The position numbers and the translations under genes are program-made. Positions 44,859 through 55,663 of a DNA stretch of 64,000 nucleotides are shown piece by piece. Below the pieces are notes generated by a model that saw only the letters and a program-made list of their open reading frames with translations, did not search any database and was not told the DNA's origin. Source of the DNA: Streptomyces sp. AC550_RSS872. GTDB lineage: Bacteria; Actinomycetota; Actinomycetes; Streptomycetales; Streptomycetaceae. The stretch covers positions 178,299 through 242,298 of the forward strand of contig NZ_JAGMUL010000014.1 in the NCBI RefSeq assembly GCF_019049285.1, written 5' to 3'. How positions within the stretch are numbered: position 1 is the first letter of the stretch; each line of letters opens with the position of its first letter.

Positions 44859-44890
44859 GAAGGGCGCCCGTCAACCACCGGGCGCCCTTC
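44859..44890. terminator. Bidirectional terminator
   Basis: Perfect 12-bp stem GAAGGGCGCCCG / CGGGCGCCCTTC, loop TCAACCAC, between the convergent hypothetical gene and the serine hydrolase gene. Confidence 0.85.
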
Positions 44891-44897
44891 GTCGTAC

Positions 44898-45998
44898 TCA
44901 TGCCGCGCCGAGCTCGCCGAGCAGTCGGAAGGTGAGGGCGTCGACCGGGCGGGCGGCGGTCGGGGTCTCCTCGCTGAAGGTGTTCACCATCATGACCACC
45001 GCCACGCCGCTCTCCCGGCTGAACGCGGCGCAGGTGCTGAACCCGCCGGTGCCGCCGTTGTGCCAGGTCATGGTGGAGCCGCCGGGCAGCCTGCTCAGGT
45101 GCCAGCCGAGCCCCAGCCGCAGGTTGCGGTCCACCGTGAACCGGGGCCGCTGGGTCAGTTCGATGGCGTCCCGCAACGGCGAGGTCTCGGGCCGCAGTTG
45201 GGAGCGCAGGAAGCGCACCATGTCGTCGGCGGTGCTGTACATCGACGTCCCGGCCGCGCTGAGAACCCGGTCGTGCCAGTCAGGAACCGGCTCACCGTCG
45301 ACATGCCCGACGGCCTTGCGGGACACCATGTCCGGCCGCAGGGTCGTCGTCGTGTCCACCATGCCGAGCGGCGCCGCCACCCGGTGCCGCAGCATCGGGT
45401 CGACGCCGTCGAAGGCCAGCGCCTGGCCGAGCAGACCGAACCCCAGGTTCGAGTACGCGTAGACCGCCCCCGGCTCGGTGCTCAGCTCCGTGTCGCGCAG
45501 TCCGGCGGCCAGGTCGTCGAGCGTGTAGTGCGCGTAGGGATCGTACGGATCCGCTTCCGCGAGCAGGTTCGGCGGCAGGGAGGGCAGGCCGGAGGTGTGG
45601 GTCGCCAGGTGGGCCAGGGTGATCCGTCGAGCCCCCTTGCGCGGCACGGGAAACCCGGCGGGCAGCACGAGCGGCGCGTCCAGGCGTGCCGCGCCCGTGC
45701 CGACGGCGCGCGCGAGAGCCGTGGCGGTGAGCGTCTTGGTGATGGAGCCGAGTTGGAACACCGTCCTGCCGTCCGGCGCCGACCGGCCCACCGCCGCGCC
45801 CGCGCCCTCGACGTATGTACGCGGGCCGCGGACGACCCCGCAGATCACACTCGGACTGCCCGCGGCCACCGCCTGGTCCAGGTATCGCCTGACAAGCGCG
45901 GGCAGGCCGTCGCCGGCAGCCGCGGCGTTGCCCGGCAGCAGCGACGCTCCTGCCGCCGCCGTCGCCGTCGCCGCGCCGAGAAACTTCCTTCGGTTCAT
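44898..45998 (-). CDS. Tat-exported serine hydrolase (beta-lactamase/DD-peptidase family)
   Basis: 366 aa from ATG 45998, with GGGGGAG. Twin-arginine signal peptide NRRKFLGAATATAAAGASLL, ending near AAAA-GD (28-30). Class C beta-lactamase-like motifs: SITK (Ser85, Lys88), Y-S-N in YAYSNLGFGLLG, and H-N-G in MTWHNGGTGGFS replacing KTG. Such proteins are D-alanyl-D-alanine carboxypeptidases, esterases or beta-lactamases of the penicillin-binding-protein group; activity cannot be told apart from sequence. A palindrome at 46046-46057 may control it. Confidence 0.88.
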   Translation of the reverse strand: MNRRKFLGAATATAAAGASLLPGNAAAAGDGLPALVRRYLDQAVAAGSPSVICGVVRGPRTYVEGAGAAVGRSAPDGRTVFQLGSITKTLTATALARAVGTGAARLDAPLVLPAGFPVPRKGARRITLAHLATHTSGLPSLPPNLLAEADPYDPYAHYTLDDLAAGLRDTELSTEPGAVYAYSNLGFGLLGQALAFDGVDPMLRHRVAAPLGMVDTTTTLRPDMVSRKAVGHVDGEPVPDWHDRVLSAAGTSMYSTADDMVRFLRSQLRPETSPLRDAIELTQRPRFTVDRNLRLGLGWHLSRLPGGSTMTWHNGGTGGFSTCAAFSRESGVAVVMMVNTFSEETPTAARPVDALTFRLLGELGAA

Positions 45999-46045
45999 GG
46001 GTTGCTCCCCCGTCGAGATCACCATTCGCCTGCTCGACATTACGT

Positions 46046-46057
46046 TATTACGTAATA
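46046..46057. promoter_or_regulatory. AT-rich palindrome upstream of serine hydrolase
   Basis: TATTACGTAATA is a perfect 12-bp palindrome, and ATTACGTTATTACGTAAT shows an adjacent repeated TTACGT. It lies 48-59 bp before the hydrolase ATG, between divergent genes, in strong contrast to the surrounding GC content. It looks like a TetR/MarR-type operator; the regulator is not adjacent. Confidence 0.6.
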
Positions 46058-46135
46058 CCGAGCAAACACGTGATCGAGAAGCCCGTGTCCGCTGGACCGA
46101 TGGGGGACGCCCTACCGGGGATAACCTTCATCCCC

Positions 46136-46585
46136 ATGACGCGCGCCTGGCTCCTGCCGATGCTGTTCGTGCTCTGCGGCTCAGTCGTGGCCGCTGGGCT
46201 GGTCCTCAGCGGGGCCCCGGGCGCGGCCGTCGCACTCCTGCTGCTGTTCGTGCTGCTCGCGGGCGCGAACTCGCCTCTGTTCTTCCCGAGGCCGATCGGG
46301 GCCCTGGAGGCTCAGCGCCGCAGTGCGGTCGACGGCCGGCCGATCGTGTTCTGGCGGCCGGGGTGCAAGTACTGTCTGCGACTGCGCATCCGGCTGGGCC
46401 GTGATGCCCGCCGGTTGCACTGGGTCGACATCTGGCGGGACCCCGCTGGAGCAGCAGCCGTCAGGGCGGCCAACGACGGCGACGAGACCGTGCCGACCGT
46501 GGTCGTGGCAGGTCGGCCGTACGTCAACCCCGGTCATGCATGGGTGCGCGCACAACTGTCCCGCACGCGTGTTGAAGGAACATGA
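46136..46585 (+). CDS. Membrane glutaredoxin/mycoredoxin-like protein
   Basis: 149 aa from ATG 46136. Two N-terminal hydrophobic segments (LLPMLFVLCGSVVAAGLVLS and AAVALLLLFVLLAGANSP), then a glutaredoxin fold with PIVFWRPGCKYCLRLRIRLG (CxxC), TVPTVVVAGRPYVNPG (cis-Pro TVP). Membrane-tethered thiol-disulfide oxidoreductase, probably mycothiol-linked in actinobacteria. TAACCT ends 8 nt before the ATG, so likely leaderless. Confidence 0.88.
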   Translation: MTRAWLLPMLFVLCGSVVAAGLVLSGAPGAAVALLLLFVLLAGANSPLFFPRPIGALEAQRRSAVDGRPIVFWRPGCKYCLRLRIRLGRDARRLHWVDIWRDPAGAAAVRAANDGDETVPTVVVAGRPYVNPGHAWVRAQLSRTRVEGT

Positions 46586-46680
46586 ACGCACGCCCGCTCC
46601 GGAGGGGCAGAGGGACACCCGGCACCAACCCGGCACCAACCCGGGCGCCCCTCGCGCTCACGTAGCCGTGCACCTCGTAC

Positions 46681-48562
<1,882 letters not shown>

Positions 48563-51208
48563 ATGTGGCTCGAGCCTTCCCGGGGACAGGGCGTGAATCC
48601 GATAGCCCGGACCCGTCTACGGCTGTCCCGCCCCACCGGCCCCAGGCCGACCGCCGCGCTGCTGTCGGCGTTCGTCACGGTCACAGTGCTGTGCGCGGGC
48701 GACATCGTTGCCCGTAGCCACCCCTTCGGCTTCCGCACGCGAAACGTCAGCGACCTGGGCAGCCAGTACGTCCCCTTCCACGCCCACCTGTGGGACCTGC
48801 TGCACGGAAGGGCCGACGGCGGGCTGCTCGTCAACTGGCAGTCGGGATTCGGCGCCGGCTTCCTTCCCGACCTCGGTACCTATCTCAGCAGCCCCTTCGC
48901 GCTGCTCGTGGCCCTGTTCCCACGGGACGAGATCGACCTCGCGGTGTATGTGATCACCCTCCTGAAGATCGCGTCGGCCGGGGCCGCCATGGCGTGGCTG
49001 CTGCTGCGGCTGCGCCCCGGCCGCTGGTGGGTGGCAGGGCTGCTCGGAGCGTCGTACGCCCTGTGCGGCTGGACCCTGTCCGCCGGCGTGTACAACCCGA
49101 TGTGGCTCGACGGCCTGCTCGCCCTGCCGCTGCTGTGCCTGGTCGGGGAGTGGACGCTGGAGGACCGGCGCCGGGTGCTCGGCGTGGTGGTCGTGGCGGT
49201 CGCCTGGATCGCCAACTTCTACACGGCTTACATGGCCACCCTCGCGGCCGGCCTGGTGCTGCTGCTGCGGCTGTGGCTCGTCCGTCACCCGTGGCGCCGG
49301 AGCCTCGCCGCGCTGGGTCGCGCCGTCGTCACCGTCGGGCTCGGCGTGGGTCTGGCGGCGCCGCTGGTGGCCGTCGTGTACTTCGGCACCAGGCACGCCT
49401 ACCCCGGCAGGGTCCGGGAGTTCACGCCCCGGGCGACGGAGGATCTGCTGGCGCGGCTGCTGCCGACGACGTACGACTTCGGCTCGCCGGCCGTGTACGT
49501 CGGCACCGCGGCGCTACTGCTCGCCCTCGCCCTCCCCTTCCACCGCAAGGTCCCCGGGCGGGTGCGCCTCGGCTGGACACTGCTCGTGATCGCGGTCACG
49601 CTGTCGCTCCAGTGGGGCCCGACGCACCTGCTCTGGCACGCTTTCACCACCCCGCAGGGCAGCTCGTACCGCCAGACGTTCGTGCTCTGCGGGCTGCTGG
49701 TGATCGCCGCGTGGCATGCCCTGTCGTACGGCCTCCCCGGAACGCGCGCGTTGGGTGCGGCGGGTGGGCTGCTCGCACTGATCATCGCTGTGGCGAGCGG
49801 CAGTGAGCTGACGAAACACCCGTTCACCCTGCCGGTCGCCCTGGTCGCCGCCGTGTTCGCCTTGTGCGGGCTGGCTCTGCTCGCCCGCCACCAGGGCGGG
49901 CGCAGGACCGTACTCGCCGGACTGGCCGTGGCCCTGCTCATCGGCACGCAGGTCGGCGAGGTCACCGCCACCTCCGCGGTCGCCACTCGGATGCGCCTGG
50001 GGCACAAGAACTACTACGCGCCCTGGGGAGAGCGGCAGCAGCGGCAGACGGACGTGATCGCCGAGGCCGACGGCTGGCCCCGGTACCGTACCGACCCGGG
50101 CCGCGAGCAGACCGTCGGCAACGACCCGCTGATGGTGGGCGGTCAGGGCGCCCAGTACTACAGCAGCCTGACCTCCGACGTCCTCACCCGCACGCTCACT
50201 GCCCTCGGGGACGGCTGGACCTCACGCGGCCGCAACATGCAGAGCCTGGACAACGCCGTCACGGACGCGATCTTCTCCGTCGGCGCACGGGTCCACTCCC
50301 CGCCGGACCCGCACCAGGGCTTCTTCCCGCAGGACGGCAGCCAGGTGACCGTGTCACGGCAGGACGTGCCGCCCCTGGCCACCGTGCGCCCGTCCCCCGC
50401 CGGTCCGCGGACAAACGTTTCTGCATTCGGGCCGTCGCCCTACCGCAACCAGGAACTCCTGCTGGGCACCCGCGTCTACACCGTGCCCCGCCTCACGGTG
50501 CGCACCAGCGCCGGGAAGCAGCCGGGCCCCAGCGACGACGAGCGGCCGGGCCTGCTCATCGGCGTCCCCGGACCCGCGACCGCCTGGCGGAAGCCGACCA
50601 TCACGGCCCGGTGCCCGGCCGGCAGCGAGGTCTACCTGTGGGCGCCGCACTTCTCGGGCACCGCGCGGATCGCCGGTGACTCGGCCCACGGCCTGACCGG
50701 GCGGTTCCGGTCCGACCACCCGGTCACCAAGATCGCCGCCATGCAGCGGCTCGGCACGGTCCCGGCCTCCGGACGCCTGCGGATCGACCTGTCACCCGAC
50801 AAGACGGGGCTCATCCCGGACGGCGCCGTCGGCTGCCTGGACACCGCCCGGCTGCACACCGCCGTAGAGCGGCTCAAGAGCACCGGCGCCACGAAGGTGT
50901 CGGTCTCCGACGGCACGATCCGCGCCGAACTGCCGCCCGGCAGCAAGGGAACCGCGGTCGTCGCCGCCCCGCGCATCGCCGGCTGGCGCTGTGCGGCGGG
51001 TGGCGCCGACGCCGTACCCGCGAAGCAGTACTACGGCCTGATCGCCGTCCCCCTGGACGGCTCCTCGACCAGTCTCACCTGCACGTTCCACCCACCGGGC
51101 CTGCGTCTGGGCGGCGCCGTCGGCGCCGCCTCCCTGCTGACCCTCATCGCCCTCAGCGTCCTCGCCGCGGTCAGACGACGGCGCGCACACCACCACCCGA
51201 GCGCGTGA
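48563..51208 (+). CDS. YfhO-family GT-C-type membrane protein
   Basis: About 881 aa from ATG 48563 (GGAGG 11 nt before); GTG 48593 and ATG 48533 are alternatives. N-terminal multi-TM half (about 12 helices) with the YfhO signature RTRNVSDLGSQYVPFHAHLW ... GTYLSSPFALLVALFP, YNPMWLDGLLALPLL and an acidic DxD-like SDLGSQ loop. A large extracytoplasmic domain (about 470-850) and a last TM (VGAASLLTLIALSVLAAVRR) follow. YfhO proteins transfer sugar from a polyprenyl-phosphate donor to cell-wall polymers (lipoteichoic acid in Firmicutes). GTGA junction with the next gene. Confidence 0.88.
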   Translation: MWLEPSRGQGVNPIARTRLRLSRPTGPRPTAALLSAFVTVTVLCAGDIVARSHPFGFRTRNVSDLGSQYVPFHAHLWDLLHGRADGGLLVNWQSGFGAGFLPDLGTYLSSPFALLVALFPRDEIDLAVYVITLLKIASAGAAMAWLLLRLRPGRWWVAGLLGASYALCGWTLSAGVYNPMWLDGLLALPLLCLVGEWTLEDRRRVLGVVVVAVAWIANFYTAYMATLAAGLVLLLRLWLVRHPWRRSLAALGRAVVTVGLGVGLAAPLVAVVYFGTRHAYPGRVREFTPRATEDLLARLLPTTYDFGSPAVYVGTAALLLALALPFHRKVPGRVRLGWTLLVIAVTLSLQWGPTHLLWHAFTTPQGSSYRQTFVLCGLLVIAAWHALSYGLPGTRALGAAGGLLALIIAVASGSELTKHPFTLPVALVAAVFALCGLALLARHQGGRRTVLAGLAVALLIGTQVGEVTATSAVATRMRLGHKNYYAPWGERQQRQTDVIAEADGWPRYRTDPGREQTVGNDPLMVGGQGAQYYSSLTSDVLTRTLTALGDGWTSRGRNMQSLDNAVTDAIFSVGARVHSPPDPHQGFFPQDGSQVTVSRQDVPPLATVRPSPAGPRTNVSAFGPSPYRNQELLLGTRVYTVPRLTVRTSAGKQPGPSDDERPGLLIGVPGPATAWRKPTITARCPAGSEVYLWAPHFSGTARIAGDSAHGLTGRFRSDHPVTKIAAMQRLGTVPASGRLRIDLSPDKTGLIPDGAVGCLDTARLHTAVERLKSTGATKVSVSDGTIRAELPPGSKGTAVVAAPRIAGWRCAAGGADAVPAKQYYGLIAVPLDGSSTSLTCTFHPPGLRLGGAVGAASLLTLIALSVLAAVRRRRAHHHPSA

Positions 51209-51249
51209 CCACCGCTCGCCGACCGGATCTCACCGGGAGTACCCGAACC

Positions 51250-52233
51250 ATGCTCATCTCGATCGTCGCACCCTGCTTCAACGAAGAAGACGTCATAGGC
51301 CGGTTCCACGAGGCGGTCCAGAAGATCGCCGAGGAACTCCTGCCGCTCGGCCACGACATGGAGTTCGTCTACGTCGACGACGGCAGCAGCGACCGTACGC
51401 TCACCGAACTCGAGCGCCTGGCCGAACTCGACGCGCGTGTGCGCTATCTCTCCTTCAGCCGCAACTTCGGCAAGGAGGCAGCCCTGCTCGCCGGTCTGCG
51501 GCACGCCTCGGGAGACTCCGTGATCGTCATGGACGCGGACCTCCAGCACCCGCCGGAGCTGATCCACCGCATGGTGGAACTGCATGCCCAGGGCTACGAC
51601 CAGGTCATCGCCAAGCGCACCAGGACCGGCGACCGCCTCACCCGCACGGTCACCGCCCGCCTCTACTACCGCCTCATCAACCGGCTCGTCGACATCGAAC
51701 TCATCGACGGCGTGGGCGACTTCCGTCTGCTCTCCCGACGTGTGGTGAACGCGGTTCTGGACCTGACCGAGTACAACCGCTTCTCCAAGGGCCTGTTCGC
51801 ATGGGTGGGTTTCCCCAGCACCACCTTCGAGTACGAGAACGCCGTACGCGCCCAGGGCCACAGCTCCTGGAACTTCCGCAGCCTTCTCAACTACGGCCTC
51901 GACGGCCTGCTCTCCTTCAACAACCGGCCCCTGCGCGCCGCCCTCTACCTGGGCATGGGCCTGCTGCTGTGCACCGGCCTGTATACGGCGTGGATCGTCG
52001 GCGCCGCGCTCATCAACGGCGTGCAGACCCCGGGCTACGTCACGATCATCACCGCCGTCACCGCCGCGGCCGCCATGCAAATGATCATGATGGGAATCAT
52101 CGGCGAATACACCGGCCGGATCTACTACGAGGTCAAAGGCCGCCCGCACTTCCTGATCAAGGCGACAAACGTGGAACGATCCCACGACCGGCCATCGTGC
52201 GGCGGCCACGCGGCCAAGGACCTCATTCCCTGA
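51250..52233 (+). CDS. Polyprenyl-phosphate glycosyltransferase (GT2, DPM1/GtrB type)
   Basis: 327 aa from ATG 51250 (GGGAG upstream); GTG 51205 overlaps the YfhO stop and is an alternative. GT2 domain about 1-220: SIVAPCFNEEDVIGRFHEAV, YVDDGSSDRTLTEL, VIVMDADLQHPPELI (DxD-type), GVGDFRLLSRR. Two C-terminal TM helices (AALYLGMGLLLCTGLYTAWI, IITAVTAAAAMQMIMMGIIG). Makes a polyprenyl-phosphate-linked sugar on the inner leaflet, the donor for the YfhO partner. Confidence 0.92.
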   Translation: MLISIVAPCFNEEDVIGRFHEAVQKIAEELLPLGHDMEFVYVDDGSSDRTLTELERLAELDARVRYLSFSRNFGKEAALLAGLRHASGDSVIVMDADLQHPPELIHRMVELHAQGYDQVIAKRTRTGDRLTRTVTARLYYRLINRLVDIELIDGVGDFRLLSRRVVNAVLDLTEYNRFSKGLFAWVGFPSTTFEYENAVRAQGHSSWNFRSLLNYGLDGLLSFNNRPLRAALYLGMGLLLCTGLYTAWIVGAALINGVQTPGYVTIITAVTAAAAMQMIMMGIIGEYTGRIYYEVKGRPHFLIKATNVERSHDRPSCGGHAAKDLIP

Positions 52234-52646
52234 TGAGCACCCGAACAGCAGCCCAGGAGACCCGCCCGATATCGGGTCAGATCCTCGTCTTCGCCATCGT
52301 CGGCGTCATCAACACCGGGACGTATTACGGCCTCTACCTCCTCTTCCTCCCCCATCTCCCCTACATGGCCGCCCACCTCCTCGCCACCGCCCTCAGCATG
52401 ACCGGATCCTTCTTCCTGAACACCCGCTTCACCTACCGGACCCGACCGACCTGGCGGAAATTCCTCCTGTTCCCCCTGACGAACGCCACCAGCTTCGTGG
52501 TGACGACAGCCGGCGTGTACGTCATCGTCGACATCCTCCACGCGGGCAGCCGCTTCGCTCCGCTCCTCGCGTCGATGGTGGCGATTCCGGCGACGTTCGT
52601 GGTGTCCCGGACGATCATGCTGCCGAAGGCGGACGGGTCCCCTTGA
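52233..52646 (+). CDS. GtrA-family flippase-like membrane protein
   Basis: 137 aa; its ATG overlaps the GT2 stop (TGATG). Four TM helices typical of GtrA: QILVFAIVGVINTGTYYGLY, AAHLLATALSMTGSFFLNTR with FTYR, KFLLFPLTNATSFVVTTAGV, SMVAIPATFVVSRTIML. GtrA is thought to flip the polyprenyl-phosphate sugar made by the GtrB-type enzyme. The trio with YfhO completes a donor-synthesis, flipping and transfer set. Confidence 0.9.
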   Translation: MSTRTAAQETRPISGQILVFAIVGVINTGTYYGLYLLFLPHLPYMAAHLLATALSMTGSFFLNTRFTYRTRPTWRKFLLFPLTNATSFVVTTAGVYVIVDILHAGSRFAPLLASMVAIPATFVVSRTIMLPKADGSP

Positions 52647-52655
52647 CCGGCGGTG

Positions 52656-53483
52656 TCAGCGGCTGAGCTTCCTGAAACGGCGTACCGCGAGCGGCAGAAA
52701 GATCAGGGTCAGGATCACCGGCCACACCCCGGCCATCAGCAGCGCGTGCTGCTCGACCCAGGAGTCCCCGGCCGCAGCCGTGCCCGGCACCCCGAACAGC
52801 TCGCGGCTGGCCGCCGCCGTGGAGGAGATCGGGTTCCAGGCCGCCACCCAGCCCAGCCAGTCGGGCATCAGCTGGGGCGCGACGAAGATGCTGGAGATCA
52901 TCGTGAGCGGGAACGCGACGGCGAACAGGCCACCGGCGGCCTCCGGGTTGGGCACCAGCAGGCCCAGCCACACCCCGATCCAGATCAGCGCGAACCGCAG
53001 CCACAGCAGCAGACCGAAGGCGCCGAGGAAGCCGAGGCCGCCGTCCGGGCGCCAGCCCATCGCGAAGGCCGTCAGCATCATGATCGCCAACTCGGCGCAG
53101 GCGGCGAGGAGATCGGTGATCCCGCGCCCGGCGACCACCGCGGACGAGGCCATCGGCATGGAGCGGAAGCGGTCGATGACGCCCTTCGTCGAGTCGTAGA
53201 CGACCAGCGTCGCGGTGTTGATGAAGCCGAAGGCCATCGTCATCACGAACATGCCCGGCATCAGGAAGTCCTTGTAGTCCCCGCCGCCGGGCACCTTCAT
53301 GGCGCTGCCGAAGACATAGCCGTAGAGGAGGACGGACAGGATCGGGAAGCCCAGCTGCCAGGCGATGTTCACCGGTTGGCGCTGGTAGTGGGTGATGCCC
53401 CGGCGGACGATGTTCCAGACGTCGGCGAGGGCCCAGTACAGGCGGCCGCGTGTGGCCGGGACGGTCAGGTCTACGGCGGTCAT
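52656..53483 (-). CDS. ABC-2 type permease (DrrB-like)
   Basis: 275 aa from ATG 53483, overlapping the ATPase stop (ATGA). ABC-2 permease: [96 protein letters not shown] (the typical NP motif near the C-terminus). Exports a hydrophobic compound with the adjacent ATPase, as DrrB does for daunorubicin; the true substrate is unknown. Confidence 0.9.
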   Translation of the reverse strand: MTAVDLTVPATRGRLYWALADVWNIVRRGITHYQRQPVNIAWQLGFPILSVLLYGYVFGSAMKVPGGGDYKDFLMPGMFVMTMAFGFINTATLVVYDSTKGVIDRFRSMPMASSAVVAGRGITDLLAACAELAIMMLTAFAMGWRPDGGLGFLGAFGLLLWLRFALIWIGVWLGLLVPNPEAAGGLFAVAFPLTMISSIFVAPQLMPDWLGWVAAWNPISSTAAASRELFGVPGTAAAGDSWVEQHALLMAGVWPVILTLIFLPLAVRRFRKLSR

Positions 53484-54490
53484 GCGACGGCCTCCTTCTC
53501 TGCCGAGGGGGTGGACTCGGTGCGGTGTCCGGTCAGGCGCAGGAACACGTCGTCGAGGCTCGGCCTGCGCAGCCCGATGTCCTCGACCTGGACGCCCTCG
53601 TCCTGCAACGTCCGCGCCACCTCGGTCAGCGCTGACACCCGGTCGGTGACCGGGCCGTGTACGCGCAACTCCTCCTCGTCGGCCTCGGGTTCGCCGTCCG
53701 AGACCCGGGCGACCACCTTCACCACGCGTGCGATGTCGGACCGCTCGGCGACCACGACCTCGATACGGTCGCCGCCGACGAGGTTCTTCAGCCCGTCCGG
53801 GGTGTCGTCGGCGATGGCCCGCCCCTGGTCGATGACGGTGATCTGCGAGGCCAGCTTGTCGGCCTCCTCCAGATACTGCGTGGTCAGCAGGACGGTCGTG
53901 CCGCTTGCCACCAACGCCCGTACCGACTCCCAGACTTCGCCCCGGCTGCGGGGGTCGAGTCCCGTCGTCGGCTCGTCGAGGAAGAGGACGGCCGGGGCGA
54001 GGATCATGGAGGCGGCGAGGTCGAGACGGCGCCGCATCCCGCCGCTGTACTTGCTTACTCCCTTGTCGGCGGCGTCGGTCAGGTCGAACTGCTCCAGCAG
54101 CTCGGTGGCGCGCAGCTTGGCCCGCTTGCCGCCGAGGTGGAAGAGCCGGCCGAACATCTCCAGGTTCTGCCGGCCGGTCAGCACCTCGTCCACGGCCGCG
54201 TACTGCCCGGTGAGTCCGATCCGCGCCCGTACCTCGCGCGGGTTGCGGGCCACGTCCAGACCTGCCACCGCCGCCCGGCCGCCGTCCAGTTTGACCAGCG
54301 TGGACAGGATGCGTACGGCGGTGGTCTTGCCGGCGCCGTTCGGGCCGAGCAGGCCGTGCACCGTGCCCTCGCGGACGGCCAGATCGAAGCCGTCCAGGGC
54401 GCGCTTCTCGCCGTAGCGCTTCTCCAGCCCTTCGGCCCGCACCGCGTATCCGTCGCCGTATCCGTCGTTCCCGACGCTTCCGTCACCCAT
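53480..54490 (-). CDS. ABC transporter ATP-binding protein (DrrA-like)
   Basis: 336 aa from ATG 54490, AAGGAAAGGGGG upstream. Walker [10 protein letters not shown] (49-57), Q-loop [17 protein letters not shown], signature [13 protein letters not shown], Walker [15 protein letters not shown]-region [14 protein letters not shown] (DrrA-type Gln in place of His) and a DrrA C-terminal extension with [15 protein letters not shown]. Energises the DrrB-like permease. Divergent from a TetR gene that probably regulates it. Confidence 0.93.
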   Translation of the reverse strand: MGDGSVGNDGYGDGYAVRAEGLEKRYGEKRALDGFDLAVREGTVHGLLGPNGAGKTTAVRILSTLVKLDGGRAAVAGLDVARNPREVRARIGLTGQYAAVDEVLTGRQNLEMFGRLFHLGGKRAKLRATELLEQFDLTDAADKGVSKYSGGMRRRLDLAASMILAPAVLFLDEPTTGLDPRSRGEVWESVRALVASGTTVLLTTQYLEEADKLASQITVIDQGRAIADDTPDGLKNLVGGDRIEVVVAERSDIARVVKVVARVSDGEPEADEEELRVHGPVTDRVSALTEVARTLQDEGVQVEDIGLRRPSLDDVFLRLTGHRTESTPSAEKEAVA

Positions 54491-54514
54491 GGGGGTCCCC
54501 CTTTCCTTAACTGA

Positions 54515-54548
54515 GTACACCGTACCCGATTACGCGTACGCCGTACCC
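54515..54548. promoter_or_regulatory. 21-bp-period direct repeat in TetR/DrrAB divergent promoter
   Basis: GTACACCGTACCC (54515-54527) and GTACGCCGTACCC (54536-54548) are direct repeats exactly 21 bp (two helical turns) apart, each with an internal GTAC-xCC-GTAC symmetry. They lie in the 89-bp region between the starts, overlapping both promoters. Likely paired TetR operators. Confidence 0.7.
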
Positions 54549-54579
54549 AGTTTTTCCGGGAGGACCTAAGCTGAAGTGC

Positions 54580-55365
54580 ATGACGAGCGGCAAGGGCAGT
54601 ACCGGCGGTACGGAGACCAGCGGCAGCGGCGATATCGTCCGCACCCTGGAGCTCCTGTGGGAGACGGGCCGACGCCCCAGTCGCGGCCCCAAACCGGCCC
54701 TGTCCCTGGACCAGATCGTGGAAGCGGCCGTCCGGGTCGCGGACGCGGAGGGGCTGGAGTCGGTGTCCATGCGCCGGGTCGCCGCCGAGCTGGGAACCGG
54801 CACGATGTCGCTCTACCGCTACCTCCCCGGCAAGGCAGAGCTGCTCGACCTGATGCTGGACCGCGTCCAGCGCCCCTCCGAGAACCCGGCCGACCTCGGC
54901 GACGGCAGCTGGCGCTCGGCGCTGGAAGCCCTGGGCCGCGCGACCCTCGACCTCTACCGCCGCCACCCCTGGCTGCTCCAGGTCAACCAGTCCCGCCCGA
55001 TCCTCGGCCCCAGCGCCCTCGACGGCATGGAGAAGGTGCTCGACCGCATCAAGCCGATGGGCCTGACCGACCCCGAACTGGTCTCGGCGATCATCCTGAT
55101 CGACGGCTACGTCGTCGGGGCCGCGCGCACCCAGCTGTACGCGCAGGAGGCGGAGCGCCGGACGGGCCTGACGGACACGGAGTTCTGGCAGGCGCAGACC
55201 CCGATACTGGAGAAGATCATGGCCTCCGGCCGCTACCCGCTCCTCGCGTCCCTGGACGAGACCGCCTGGGGCCCCGACTTCGACCACTTCGAGTTCGGCT
55301 TGCAGCGGATCCTGGACGGGCTGGAGGTCTTCGTCGCGCGGCGCGCGGCGGAGGAACAGGCCTAG
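54580..55365 (+). CDS. TetR-family regulator (TetR_C_1 type)
   Basis: 261 aa from ATG 54580. N-terminal 45 residues precede the HTH (SLDQIVEAAVRVADAEGLES, MRRVAAELGTGTMSLYRYLP, GKAELLDLMLDRV), then a TetR_C_1-type ligand domain (about 120-255, LYRRHPWLLQVNQSRPILGP, SAIILIDGYVVGAARTQLYA). Divergently paired with a DrrAB-type exporter, the classic arrangement for drug-responsive efflux control. Confidence 0.92.
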   Translation: MTSGKGSTGGTETSGSGDIVRTLELLWETGRRPSRGPKPALSLDQIVEAAVRVADAEGLESVSMRRVAAELGTGTMSLYRYLPGKAELLDLMLDRVQRPSENPADLGDGSWRSALEALGRATLDLYRRHPWLLQVNQSRPILGPSALDGMEKVLDRIKPMGLTDPELVSAIILIDGYVVGAARTQLYAQEAERRTGLTDTEFWQAQTPILEKIMASGRYPLLASLDETAWGPDFDHFEFGLQRILDGLEVFVARRAAEEQA

Positions 55366-55588
55366 AGGAGAGCCACCCCCTACGGCGTGGGCTCCGGCAG
55401 CGCTTCATGTCCGGCGAGGCTGAGCCTGACGGTTGTGCTTGAGCACCTGGGCGACTTCGGGTGCCACGGGCGGGGTGTCCATGCGGAGCGGGATGATCCT
55501 TCGCAGGAGATCGCAAGTTCGGCGGGCCGGGCCCGGTGACGCTGTCAGGGCCCACTGGCCCCCTCTCGGCCCTGCGCGATCCCCCTCA

Positions 55589-55663
55589 TCTCCTCCCCTC
55601 TCGTCTCCTCCCCTCTCGTCTCCTCCCCTCTCGTCTCCTCCCCTCTCGTCTCCTCCCCCTCAT
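55589..55663. repeat. 15-bp tandem repeat, about five units
   Basis: TCTCCTCCCCTCTCG is repeated exactly four times (55589-55648) with a fifth partial copy. It touches the 3' end of the leftward exported protein gene and lies in the convergent 294-bp gap after the TetR gene, which otherwise shows no gene. Confidence 0.9.
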
